Part shown: positions 47,124-58,548 of the stretch, in pieces | Position numbering within the stretch: position 1 is the stretch's first letter | Layout: the number at the start of each line of letters is the position of its first letter | Source of the DNA: Pseudo-nitzschia pungens | Lineage: Eukaryota; Bacillariophyta; Bacillariophyceae; Bacillariales; Bacillariaceae | Direction of reading: 5' to 3' | Assembly (NCBI GenBank): GCA_037355855.1 | Contig: CM074761.1 | Location: 2,189,346-2,253,345, forward strand | Length of the DNA: 64,000 nucleotides | Position numbers and translations under genes: made by a program | The notes under the pieces: generated by a model | The model's database searches: none | The model's input: only the letters and a program-made list of their open reading frames with translations | Told to the model about the DNA's origin: nothing

Positions 47124-48014
47124 GTTGTGTTTGGATGAACAATCTAATCGTTAAAGTGATTTGGAGCCATCATCAGCTTAGAATGGAACACTGATTATTT
47201 TATATGATGCAAATGTCTCTCATTCCAACACTCAGTCCATTTTGGGGCTAATCTTAGGCTTTCGAAATAGGGCAAGGGAGCCCCTTCAAGCCCCACGATT
47301 GGGGAGGAGATGTGCCGCACGCAATTTCTGACTTTTAAAACAGGGACCGATTCTGAAGCTCTCTTTTCCTCTTTCAGATCTTCCGGCACAAATTTCAGGG
47401 TAAGTTACCGTCGAGTGGGTGGCGACTTCTTACACATCATGTCTTTGGCTTTTAAAGTGTTTGTCAAAGGGCCACAGAAAACCACAGCCATTATTCATTT
47501 TGCTGGTGACTGTCCAAGAACTGTTCTTTTGACATTCTCAATTCGGCACAAGTACTACCGTAATTACGGAATCTTTTGTATTGTAAAAGATAACTTCCTA
47601 GTTTCAAGGGGCGCCTAGATACCATACCTTTAAAATCCACGGATATCGTACGGTACATGTACGTATTTAGAATTACAGAAACAAGGAAACAATTCTACCG
47701 GTACTGAGTAAGTCCCCTTATCGATCGATTTTCTACACAAAAGATACGAATAAAATTAAAATACCTTTGTCGTACGTACTCTTACGCGTACACCGTAGTG
47801 TAGGAGGAGTATTTCTTTGATTACAAGAGGTTACTAAGTCTTACTTCGTCTTGTGATCTTTTTGTTCCTTCTGATATTCATCGATGCGAGTTACAGTGAG
47901 TTTTTGCCATCGTTGATCACAACACACGGGTGACGGAGAGGTGAAAGTCACGACTAATCAATCAAACACAGGTGTCACTTTGAGTCTGCCGAGTTACCGA
48001 TTGGAGATAATAAT
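47124..48014. other. Intergenic, 0.9 kb
   Basis: Contains TACGTAC and CTACCGGTAC words around 47650-47810. The short frames here have no family. No gene. Confidence 0.55.
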
Positions 48015-49698
48015 ATGACTGACAAAGAGAGATTGAGAAGTTCTATTTTTTCGGAGTCCTTGCGATCTCTGCGTGACGATATTGTTCTAGATAGCAACCA
48101 AGATTGCGATGAAGACGAGGATGACTTCGTCTTTACGGATCACATGCACCAACGCAAAGAGTTTCAACACTTTAATGAAACCCTAGCTGAGTTTGGTCTG
48201 ATGACTGGTGGTGCTGATGACGAGAGCAACGAAGGGGACGACGGCGAAGAGAAGGATCCACTCGTAACCAAAGCCACGGACACCAATAACGAAGAGGAGA
48301 AACCTTTCGAAAAGAAGGCATGGGAAAAAAAGTCTTCTTCCATTCCATATCGGCGCAAATCGAAAATCGAGGCCTATAGTGACGGACAAAGAGAATCCTT
48401 TTTGGCGGTTCTGGACAGAATTGATCAAATCCAAGAGACAACCCGTAATGACAAGGGGTTCAAAGAGTGGAAGTTCACTTTTGGTTTGGTGAACTGTCTG
48501 TTGATCGCATATATTCATGGTAGCCATCCTGAACATTTTTGGATCCTGTACGCCGTTGAAACAATTTTTTGGATGTCGTACAAATTAAAAGGCATGTACT
48601 ACGCTAAACCATTGTGTGAGGTACTGTACTATTTGGACTTTTGCTGGGTTATGAACACTCTAGGGGCAGCATTCATAGTTTTTACCATTTTGTTGGACGG
48701 CTTCTTTAATACCGATGCTGTATCGATCGAATTGCGAAAAAAAGTCTTCCTGGCATCGTTTGGCATATTCTGTGGCCCAATCTTCTTGGCTGCAATGGTA
48801 TTACCTTTCGTGGCTTTTTTGTTTCACGATGTCAACAGTAAGTAAGATTTCCTTTTTCAGAGAAAGGACACACAAACTTACACATACACACATTCTATGT
48901 ACTAATGACAAGCAACATCTAACCCACATTCAATCTCTGCGTTCCTTTGATTCTTTTTAACCTCTGGTGGGTTGACTTTTAGCCATGGCCAATCTAATAA
49001 TCCATTTGATGCCTTCGATGGTCATGTACAACCTGCGATGGCACGCAGCTCAGATAACTGCTTCCTATCCTACTATTTTTCCTTATTTGAAGGAAATCAC
49101 AGCGAACCTCAATGACGGTGAAAACATTGGGAGTGTGTCGCGTATAACATTGATGGTCTATTTCGCATGGTTCATTCCATACACACTTTGGATGTTACTA
49201 ATTGGGTTAAAACTACCAGTTATTTCGAAAGATAAGACAAAACCAGCACCTAAGTACGACACGGTCTTTCACTCCACCTGGAAGGGTGGTCTTTGCGAAA
49301 TGGTGGGTACTGTGTTCTGGAAACGATCCAAAAAACGTAGCCGTGACTGTTCGGAAAGAAATGACTACGAAGTTCGTGATTTTGTGCTTTATATGATAGG
49401 GCATGCAGTTGGCTCGTGCGGTGTCGGGGTCATTATCCTCGGTGATATCCTTTGTTACCGCGGGGGGAAGACAATTCATGTGATTATCCTCTTATTTGCC
49501 ACAGTTATTTGTGCCAAGCGAGGAGCAGACCGTTACGCCTATTACGTGACGAAGATGTACGGGCAAAAACTGAGAAAGGCTTTTCAAGACGGAATGCAAA
49601 AGGAAAAAGACCTACAGTATCTCTCCAAGCTTCCTCCCATGAATGCGAATTATGGTGCTATCGTAGAGGAGGACGAAGACAGTACAAAAGAAGATTGA
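48015..49698 (+). CDS. GPC1: Glycerophosphocholine acyltransferase 1 (GPC1, DUF2838)
   Basis: Exons 48015-48837 and 48983-49698 (phase 1 intron), 512 residues. GPC1 acylates glycero-3-phosphocholine with acyl-CoA to lysophosphatidylcholine, recycling the choline headgroup. The conserved core is visible: EWKFTFGLVNCLLIAYIHGS, PEHFWILYAVETIFWM, PLCEVLYYLDFCWVMNTLGA and, across the intron, ANLIIHLMPSMVMYNLRWHA. About eight hydrophobic segments place it in the endoplasmic reticulum membrane. The first ~145 residues are acidic and soluble, longer than typical. The last ~40 residues are charged and cytosolic. Confidence 0.92.
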
Positions 49699-49883
49699 TT
49701 TCGTTGAAATTTGACAATGCCAACAAATAATGCTACGGGATTCCTGAGGACCCTAGACACATACTTTGAGGACAACTGTTCGAAATTCTGTAGTACTGCT
49801 GTTGATTTGTTTGCCATTTTTTTGGTACGGAGTGAAGGAGTAACGAAGGAACTTTGAGTCCCATTTGTAATTTCAAGCCAGTG

Positions 49884-52211
49884 TTAATGAATGCTTTTAC
49901 TTATCGCTTTGACAGCTTTACCAGCCGTATACTGTGAGAGGGCACTTAGTGCTCTGTCAAATGTTTTCGTTGTGGAGAAAGTAGACAGAGTCATTCTCGA
50001 CCGTTTTACAGCAACGAACAATTCTTCATCCGTAAGTGTATGCGCTATCCGTCCTTGCAAATTACTGTGCTGCGGCACAATTACCTTGTCCTGGCGACGT
50101 TGGATGAACAAGAGGGCACAATGTGCTGCAAATGAATAAAAATCGAGCGTGAGTTTTGAAGAAGAACAGATTCGACAGACTTGCTTTCTTCGCCTCGATG
50201 ACATTTGGATTTTGCCATTCTCAAGAAGTGCGATCCCATTGTTGAGATCTTTGAGCGATGACGAGGCAGCCTGCGAAATTTCAGATAAGAGTAGTTTCGC
50301 TGCACCACATTCGGATGCGATCAAATTGTTCGTGTTTTCTTGGAAAAAGCTCTCATCAGTAAATTTTGAATTGTTCACCCCAAAGTTCTGATGGATACAT
50401 CTTTGCATGACAGTTATTGTATCTACACTTTGAGACATAGCTGCAACTCTATGTGCCATCTCTTCTTGTATTTTACTCTGAGAGATAGTTTTGGAATACT
50501 TCAGATGACGACCACCACGAACAAATTCGCACAACGCTTTCAAATTAGTTACCATATCGTCGAGTTCGGCGAGTAGCAAAGCGGAATAGGAAAAACACGG
50601 TTTGTATAAGCTGATTGCATCATTGCCTCGGGAGCTGATTGTACACGAATTGAATTTGTGATCTTTACAACAGTCGCTCAAAGCCCGTAGAACCAATATC
50701 AATGCACTTGTCATATCTCTGAGTTCATCATCTTTCATCCCCATATCCTCTGTCCCCTCCAACTTAGCCAATTCCTCAAACAGATGATTATTGAAAGACC
50801 CATGAGCTACCGATGCTCTGATATTAGGGGCACCGGCAGGCGATGTGAACATGTCCATCAAGAATGCCATTCGAGATCCACCCAATCGATAAACCAATTG
50901 GTTTTTAATCAGTGCGTCATCCTTTTGTTGAGTTGCAGAAAAGTATGGCATAATTACAACCTCGTGTTTGTCCCTCTGTCCATGCCCATCCAACGTGACA
51001 TAATACGATCCGGGCTCAGCAACAGATTTGTTTTGCTTGTTTTCTTCACACCACATAAGTCGCATTATATGTTCGATTAATGGACCAGCCACAGACGCAA
51101 ACACAATAGGATGATCCACAAATTTCAAAGAGACCTTGAATAAATCGAAATGGCTTAATGGAATGACGTTCGATTGAATCACTTCTTCCTCGAAAGCAGT
51201 CATCTCGTCAGAAGATGTAATCATAGCTCTTCCGCAATCTAAGATTGTGACCAGTTGTTCATACCGCCTCATCGCTGATATTGGTTCCAGACTTTTATCC
51301 GAGGAAAGCTTCTGAAAAGACGATGAACCTGCCAGCTCGTCTAATGATAAAGTTAGTACTACTGACAGGGCAAACCACCTCGGATGAATTGTTGGTAGAA
51401 AGCCATACCAAAGTAAATTTCTGAGGTTTATGCCATCTTTTGGAAGCAATAATGTCTTCAAGACACGCAAAAGTGATGTGGGCAAAGCATCGGGTCCCTC
51501 CCTTACAGCCATCATATCAATCATATCCTTAAGCAACGGTGCCTTCCCATTCTGTTTACCCAACAGATGTCGAATAGAATTTTCGACCATATTCAACGCG
51601 AGTAAAGTAGCAATCAAGAAATACTCTCCACCATCATCGCTGCCGCAACTTCTCTGATTCATCAAGTATCTGTCCGGTATGATTTGGAACAAACCACGAA
51701 TTGGCAAAGGTAACATTTTTTGTCGTGTTTCGTGATCGACGATCAGTATCGATTCGCTCTGAGAGGCCAGATAGACAAGTTGCTCCACAGAAAGCACTTC
51801 CAAATTTTCAGATTTCAAGCTGCCATGTTCGATGAAATCATCTAGTACGTCCCAATTGATGATACACCTTTCTTTATCGACAAGAGTCGGAGTATGTATT
51901 TCGTTGTTTTGGCCTTCCGATGAAACGAATCCAGCTTTCAAACTACAAGGTTCCATTTTCAGAACTTCTCGTATGGATGAATGTACGTAAGCGTATTTGT
52001 CGGTACCATTTTCATTGCCGCCCGAATGGCTTTCTAATGGTTCACTTATTAAACAGTTGTTTTCCGCGTGAAGCATAGTGCTGAGGGTCCGAAACGCCTT
52101 AGAATCTGAAAGCGACCCGACGTGTCCAACAAAGGAAATTAGGGAGACAAAAACAGAGATATTTCTTCGCCACCGCCTCTTTCCATGTATTTGTCGCCGA
52201 AAAACTACCAT
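49884..52211 (-). CDS. ERMARD-like protein (DUF4209)
   Basis: 775 residues, one exon. The DUF4209 signature is clear: FLIATLLALNMVENSIRHLL, GKAPLLKDMIDMM, LKTLLLPKDGINLRNLLWYG and, later, DHPIVFASVAGPLIEHIMRL. Animal ERMARD is an endoplasmic reticulum membrane-associated protein of poorly defined role, linked to RNA degradation and neuronal migration. A basic N-terminus and hydrophobic stretch (ISVFVSLISFVGHVGSL) suggest a signal peptide, but the canonical C-terminal membrane pair of animals is not obvious; only a short hydrophobic segment near the end (FYSFAAHCALLFIQ) is seen. Function here is therefore unassigned. Confidence 0.78.
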   Translation of the reverse strand: MVVFRRQIHGKRRWRRNISVFVSLISFVGHVGSLSDSKAFRTLSTMLHAENNCLISEPLESHSGGNENGTDKYAYVHSSIREVLKMEPCSLKAGFVSSEGQNNEIHTPTLVDKERCIINWDVLDDFIEHGSLKSENLEVLSVEQLVYLASQSESILIVDHETRQKMLPLPIRGLFQIIPDRYLMNQRSCGSDDGGEYFLIATLLALNMVENSIRHLLGKQNGKAPLLKDMIDMMAVREGPDALPTSLLRVLKTLLLPKDGINLRNLLWYGFLPTIHPRWFALSVVLTLSLDELAGSSSFQKLSSDKSLEPISAMRRYEQLVTILDCGRAMITSSDEMTAFEEEVIQSNVIPLSHFDLFKVSLKFVDHPIVFASVAGPLIEHIMRLMWCEENKQNKSVAEPGSYYVTLDGHGQRDKHEVVIMPYFSATQQKDDALIKNQLVYRLGGSRMAFLMDMFTSPAGAPNIRASVAHGSFNNHLFEELAKLEGTEDMGMKDDELRDMTSALILVLRALSDCCKDHKFNSCTISSRGNDAISLYKPCFSYSALLLAELDDMVTNLKALCEFVRGGRHLKYSKTISQSKIQEEMAHRVAAMSQSVDTITVMQRCIHQNFGVNNSKFTDESFFQENTNNLIASECGAAKLLLSEISQAASSSLKDLNNGIALLENGKIQMSSRRRKQVCRICSSSKLTLDFYSFAAHCALLFIQRRQDKVIVPQHSNLQGRIAHTLTDEELFVAVKRSRMTLSTFSTTKTFDRALSALSQYTAGKAVKAISKSIH

Positions 52212-53071
52212 CCCACACTCGACTGTTGAAACCCGAATCCAATTGGAAAACCTTCCTTGTCGTTGATGGTATCGAGAGTGGACTCAAGAAATCCGGTCTC
52301 AGCACGGTCTTCCATTCATATTTGTGGTGTACGGTACCAACGAATAAAAATGTGACTAATCCTTTTCTAATAGCAGACAGATCAAAATCTATTGCCTGAG
52401 AGACTACCTACTCCACACTCTGCACTTCGATTGCATCCGACTAGGAAAACATTGATATTGCGCAACAAAGTGATGATCGGTATTTTTTGACGTCTGATTT
52501 TTTAAGCATGATACTGTGACTTACAGACGGAATTATCCTACTAATACTGCTACACGTAATTAGTAGAAGTAATATTAGTAGTATTAGAATTCGATCAACA
52601 AAAATCGCTAATCGGTGTCTGACTTTGGGGTTAAGTAAATAAGGTTTACTTGTAATAAAGATCATTCTCCAACAAACTGACCGACAACATTGCAGAAGAT
52701 AATAATATATTTTTTTCTCGTGATCAACTCTGACAGCATTGTCCTTAGAACGAAGGACTGAATTCAGGGACAGCACAATGAAAATTGTGATTTTTGTGAT
52801 CAACATTACGGTAGGGTGGAAGAATAATGATGCAACAATGTCAGTGCCACCAACATCATTGCCTTACGATCATAATGACTACCAAACAACTACAGCAGTA
52901 GATGATGAAAGCAACCGGAAAAATGCCATTCAAATTCGAAAATGAACAAAAAGAAGGCATTGGAATATGCTATGAAAGAATTCTTATCTTGGTTTAGTGT
53001 GATATTTTTTGGAAGGGAATTTTCTCGAAACATTATTGTATAGTAATGAGTCCATTTCATTCATTCGCTCC
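52212..53071. other. Intergenic between ERMARD-like and SAP genes
   Basis: A TAGTAGTATTAG microsatellite lies at about 52535-52580, in a self-complementary arrangement. No gene recognised. Confidence 0.6.
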
Positions 53072-53870
53072 TCACTTTATACTCTCTGTGACGTCGATGA
53101 TGATTTCTTTCCCTGCCAACAGAGCACTGGGATCAAAAATGGAAGTGGTCACATCTCGGTAGGATGGATCATAGCTTTCATCCGCATTGCTACTACGTTT
53201 TGTCTGTGATCCCTCGACTCCGTCCGCAACAGCATTTGCGTATGCTTTTATCAAGTCTGCCTTCTCGAAGAAAGAAGTCGTAGAAATTCCTCTATCTTTC
53301 AGCTCCTTCTTCAAACTAGAGAGTTTCATTCCTCTACCTTCTTCCAAGGCAAGCTTCGTATCGTTCTTCACGACTTTTTGTGGCTGTTGCTTCGGTTGGT
53401 GGCGACGATGGTGGATCGGTAGAAGGCGTACCTGCTTCCTGGTTTTTTGTTGCTTTTGTAGACGAAGCATTATCGGAGGAACTCGCTGCACGTGGATCCC
53501 ATTCTTCCTTGGGATCCGAAGTCACATTTTTCCATTTCTTAGACCATTTTTCTCGTCGCGATTTTTTATTTTCTTCTTTCGTCGATTCTTCCGAATTCAC
53601 TTCACTATCGGTTCCCGAAAATTGTGACGATGTCGTTTTCCCCTCTTCCTCAGTTGTCCATACAGATTTTCCCGGTCGATCTAATCTTGCCTTCTCCAAT
53701 GCCTTTTCGAAGTCCTTCCTGTCAAACATCGACTTTGTTGAAATCCCATAGGATTCCAACTCCTTTTTCATTTCTGATGCCTTCATTTCCGATAGATTGA
53801 CAGGAGAATCAGCATACAAAAGCACAGTCGAATCAGCCCTAAGTTTGTCCCCAAAAGTTCCCGTTGCCAT
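53072..53870 (-). CDS. Protein with two SAP-like motifs, one apparent frameshift
   Basis: About 265 residues if one A is removed from the AAAAA run near 53375; without that, the first frame stops at 53334 before the second motif. Each half has a helix-turn-helix SAP-like motif: NLSEMKASEMKKELESYGIS and GMKLSSLKKELKDRGISTTS. SAP domains bind DNA or, in MANF-like proteins, act in protein interaction. Between them is a charged Ser/Thr/Lys/Glu linker. The start at 53870 lacks a recognisable signal peptide, and an upstream exon is possible. A homopolymer insertion is the likely cause of the break. Confidence 0.65.
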
Positions 53871-55064
53871 CCAGTGTCATGCGATACGGGCAGGAAGGAA
53901 CAAATGAAGCGGCTCGATACTTGCTCGATGATGGTAATACCACCATTGCAATGAACGCGGCAGTTGGCATTGATAATCTCATGGTTTTGTTTCGGTTCAT
54001 GAGAGTTTTGAAAGAGTGCTGGAGTCGACTGTCTCGAGATCTTTTTTGTTCACGAAGTGGTCGAAGGGAAAAGTTGCACGTCTTCCAATACTGGATCGCT
54101 ATTAATTTTTACCATGCGTTCGAAAACTACTCATACCGAGGGAAGAGAAAGAAGTGTCACATTAAAAAGATCCATAAGTAACAAATAATGTATTGATCAT
54201 CTTCGAAAATCTGGTCCTCATTCGTGAACAGGAAACACTCTGCAGTTGGAGATTCGAGTTAGGATTTATTTTTGAGTCGTCAAGAACTCGTGATGACGAA
54301 TAAGGTTAAGGTACTTGCCTCTTGGTAATTTACGGTAATTACACTAAGGTTAGTATGAATTCATTCATACCAATTTACAAGGCCGAGGAAGAATTGAAAG
54401 CTCAATTTTTAGGCTCCAATCATCTACCGAACACCCTTCCAATTGATAGGTCTAGAGGACTAAGTATTGATGAGATCTGTGCGTCACAATCAGATAGTGT
54501 AGGAGTTGCTGTCTACAACAATTAATTTCAAATGTTGAAAAGTGCTAGAAGATGATGCAGCAAGAATGAGCAAATACTAGAGGACTTTTTGAAGAAGCCA
54601 TTTTGTTGCAAGAATATGTTTTACAACTGCTGGTTCTTGTAAGTGTTGTCCAGAGGAAATGTCCTCGTTCATAGCTTCCAAACCAACATGCGAGTTTTGA
54701 CTCCCAGGAAAGTAATTTTACTTTTGCAAACAAAGCGGTTGTCCATTGCAAAAAGAAAGGATTGAAAGGAGCAACAACAGAAGAAGTAAATACTACTAGC
54801 ATTTGTCTTTCTACTACTAGTACTACTACTACTACTACTGACTCAACTTCCTGCGTACCAAGTAGTAGACTCTATTTTGTGTTCTTAGGTGTCCTCGCCG
54901 ACAGAATATGTTGTTCGAAGAGACCACTGGTTGGTAAATTACTGAATTCCACACAACGTCGCTTCGTCTCCATTCCCCTGAACCATCCACAGAGCTGTCT
55001 TTTGACAGACGACATTCGTTCGTAGAAGCGTTGACGAGAGCATCAACCAATCGTGCATAGAATG
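53871..55064. other. Intergenic, 1.2 kb, ending at the bacterial junction
   Basis: A long TAC/ACTAGT microsatellite (54785-54842) and TAAGGTTA words (54303-54355) mark this as ordinary host intergenic sequence. Clear bacterial similarity starts at about 55065-55110. Confidence 0.6.
54785..54842. repeat. TAC/ACTAGT microsatellite
   Basis: ACTACTAGC, then CTACTACTAGTACTACTACTACTACTACTG. The last host-type repeat before the bacterial block begins. Confidence 0.85.
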
Positions 55065-55932
55065 AACGATCGGTATTGAGAATACTTGTACAAAAAATGG
55101 TACACGGCCTCGAAGAAACGATGAAATAGGTTGTCGTTTTCAAAATGCAGCGCACGGTCCTAACGCCGTGTCTGTAGTCCCTTGTACCCAAGGCGGATTG
55201 AACACGACCAAATCGCCCGGACTTGCAGTCGTCGCTAAACAGATCGGCGTGGCGTAGTTCAAGGGGGATAACCAATCAGTGGCGCTCTAACTCCAACCGA
55301 ACACTTTCGATGGCATTGGGGTATATATCGGTGGCCAATACACTCTCAAACCCCGCCTTAGACAGTATTAACGCGAGCACACTGCAGCCTGTACCGATGC
55401 GGACCGCTCGAATTCGAGGGCCCGTGTATTGGCTCAACCAGGTGCCAAATAGTCCGAGATGTGAGGTCCAGGTGGGGACATAGGTGCCAAAGAAGGGGTG
55501 AAAACGGTGGCCCAAAACTGCAAGATGTGTCCCTTGCAGATAGCGATTTCAGGCACCGTGGAGCTCCTGGATCTGTGAGAAGGGCAGATAGAACTCGGTT
55601 TCATTGACATAGAGCATTTCAAGAAAACCGATGGACCGCGCGTCGCGTAGATTGGCCTTATAGGATGAGATGGGAGCCAACAGGCGAAGTGCCTCCGTTC
55701 GAAACTGGCGCTGGGCTTGTTGACGCTCGGTAAAGGGTGCATTCGGAGCGGGACTGGGGAGGAGTTGCTGAACCTGCGCAATGATTTCAGCGCCAGTTCC
55801 GTAGGCGTCTGTAACGCGAAGCGTCTCGCCTGAAATGAGTCGCCTCGCGGCCTCTAATGCAGAGGTCTACCCGTCAATGGGTACGGCGTTCGTTTCACGA
55901 ATTGGCTTGGGTCGTTGAAGAATGCGCTTCAT
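55065..55932 (-). pseudogene. Bacterial SAM-dependent methyltransferase, broken
   Basis: From an ATG at 55932 the frame reads through a TAG (after AVPIDG) and a TGA (after LHGA, where this family usually has Trp), to VRIGTGCSVLALILSKAGFE (SAM-binding motif, normally DIGTGCG) and ATDIYPNAIESVRLELERH before another TGA. After one +1 shift comes LVVFNPPWVQGTTDTAL, the NPPW motif of amino-methyltransferases such as PrmC/HemK-type enzymes; after a second comes DRALHFENDNLFHRFFEAVY. So there are three in-frame stops, two indels and loss of the motif I acid. Similarity fades near 55090, taken as the junction. The target of methylation is unknown. Confidence 0.8.
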
Positions 55933-55937
55933 AATAC

Positions 55938-58330
55938 TCACTCGGTATGGGTGCGAATAGCGCGGTGCGGTGCGACGCGCATCTTCGAAGCTACGGAGAC
56001 AGTCCCCGGAGTCGGACAGCCAAAGCCCAATGTCATCACTAGGGAGGAGGAGGCCTTGATTTGAGCGCTCGTCGCGATGGTTCCAGCACTACAATCGGAA
56101 CACGGTCGCACGTCACCACCCGTTCCTCCGATCGACGCAAGGTCTGTGTGCGTACCCAAATTGATGGACCATTCAGAGCCATCATACTCTGCGGTGACAG
56201 GTGTACAGCGCAGAACAATTTGGTCGATGTACCAGCCCGCTGCGACCGACCCAACCGGTCACCGCAGAGCCGCTTGGGCAATCTCGTGTGAATGCTTGTA
56301 CCGCTGCCACAGCGATGGGTGCCTGTGGTGATGGTGTCGGTGCTCGCTGTACATGTGGTGCCTGAGCAGCTGAAACTCATGGTCGCACAGCGTGGTGCGA
56401 GTGATGCGATGCATGGCGAGGAGGTCGTTCGACCCGAAAAGCCGACGAGGAATTCGTTCGTACCACAGCTATAGTCGTAGATTGTGCCGGATTGGGTGCC
56501 ACCTTGTGGCGTGGTTTTTTTCAGCGCCGCTCCTGTAAAATCGACGGATGCGGGGTCCTTCCACCGCGAGCGCCAGACGACCGGAGGGTCCAGTGTCATC
56601 TCCATCGTCCGGTGTGATGGTGCACACCCAGACATCATCGGATTCGCGGTCGTCGGCCAAGATGGTATCGCCGGTCAACGTCGTTGTGTCTGCACCGCTG
56701 AACGTAGACCCATTCACCGTCCAGTCGACGGTGTACGTGATGGTGTCTCCATCAACGTCGGGGACCTTATACATCGATTTGACAGACCACAATATCGGTA
56801 TCCGTGGGCTCGGCCGGGTCAGAGACTAGCTCGGGCGCGTCGGGGAGGGTGTTTTGGACCGTGAGTGTACGACTGGTCACGGATTTGCCCGTTTCTGAAT
56901 CCGATGGGGTCGCGATAACATAGACATTGTCGTTTTTATCGAAGTGCGTGGCGCCATCTAAGGTGTCGCCCGTCACGCTGAATTTCGTACTGTTCACAAG
57001 CGACGGTTACCATTCGTAAGCGACGGCCACCGAGTCTCTGTCGGCGTCTTTGGTGATGGCTTCTGCCACTGTAATGTCGTTGGTCTTTGGGTCGGTGGGT
57101 CCCAAGTCGAGCACCGTGATGACGGTAGGCGTGTTGGCCACCGTGAGTATTTTGGATAACGTGGGCTCTCCATCGCTTCTGCCATCATTCGGCGCGACAC
57201 GTAATTGAATGGTGTCCACGGAGTAGGTTTTTACCCGGCAGCTCGTCTACTCGGCCGGCGTAGCTTCCATTCACTAATCATTCATAGGCGTTGGATACAT
57301 CATCTCCTATCCAGGTCGTCGACATCGATGAGTTCGGCACTGATGTTGGTCCCGTTTACAGGATCCTCTGGACCAATTTGAACGGTACCAATGGTGGACT
57401 TGGCATTTTGAAATGCGACCTTGGTCGTCGTCAACGAATTCCCCACCACCTCACCATCAAACGTGGTGAGTTCACAGTGTACGAAGTCTCCCCATTCGTA
57501 GGCCATCAGCACAAGGATTTCTTCTGTGCTGACTTCCACATCGTTGACGAACCAAGCGGTCAAGCATCTCTCTGGGTCGCCGTCTTGATCAAACCAACCG
57601 TCTCCGTCACAGTTTTAGGGTACCTCCCTTGTCGACCAAAATCGGTGTGATGCGTGCAGAGTCAAACACCGGAGCAGGTATTGTTAATGGTGAACGAGAG
57701 GGTGACCGATTCCCCATCGACTTCACCATCATTGGGGACCGCCTGAACCTCCCAAATCTGTCCTTTTTCAGTCAGCGCTGCATCGAGGGTATAGCAACTG
57801 TACTCCGTTGGTTCTCCATTGAGGACCCAGGTATACGCCGTCGTGACTTCGTCGAAATCGGCGTCCTCGGTTTCGGTCATTAGCTTTAGCGTGTTATCGG
57901 TGTTTGGAGACATCGGGTCAAGGGTGAACGCTACGGTCGGTGGGCTGTTGGCGATGGTGACTGAAGCCGTAGCGGCTTCACCAGCTAATTTTCCGTTGCT
58001 TGAAGTCACCCATACCGTCCATGTTTGGTTCTTTTGGGTGCAAGTTGACGCCAAAGTGCTGCCGGTTTCACCTGTAGGCCCTCCATCGAGTTCCCAATGG
58101 TAGCCATGCCGAATGGTGTCGCCATTTTTGTCGGTCTCGTCTTGGTCGATGATGAGTACGATAAGGGATTCAGTGGTAGGTTTCTCGGGCAATAGCGAGA
58201 CCTGCAGTCCGGTTGGTTCGGATTCCCACGCCAGCACAAGGCTCAGCGCCAACGGCTGGACGCACACTACGAGCTCGTCTCTCGAGTGGGAGACCGAATC
58301 GAAGGGATGGCCGCGTTGTCGTGTCCCGAT
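55938..58330 (-). pseudogene. Bacterial secreted protein with Ig-like tandem repeats, broken
   Basis: Many frames, each holding pieces of a ~90-residue repeat: PPTVAFTLDPMSPNTDN ... YTWVLNGE ... QAVPNDGEVDGESVTLSFTI; ITVLDLGPTDPKTNDITVAE; and SDPAEPTDTDIVVC. This is the Ig/cadherin-like architecture of large surface proteins in myxobacteria and relatives. The C-terminal part (SCGTNEFLVGFSGRTTSSPC, TITTGTH, then CSAGTIATSAQIKA) looks like a Cys-containing lectin-like domain. It ends five bases before the methyltransferase start, so the two may once have been one operon. At least six frame changes prevent an intact product. The N-terminus upstream of about 58330 is not recognisable. Confidence 0.75.
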
Positions 58331-58548
58331 GTGCCCGAGCCGCCAGAGGCGATGCCGACTTAAAATGAGCGGTTTGATGTGATGTCGGAATTGACCGGTG
58401 CGGCCCTGTCGTGCGATGCCACTCGTGTGGTAGTCCTTACCCTGGGTGAAATCCCTACCGTTGATTTTCGATGGGACCATCTCAAAGACGATGTACACAA
58501 AGGCTTGGCGCACGAGATCTATAATGATGCTCAGAAGCATATGGCGAT

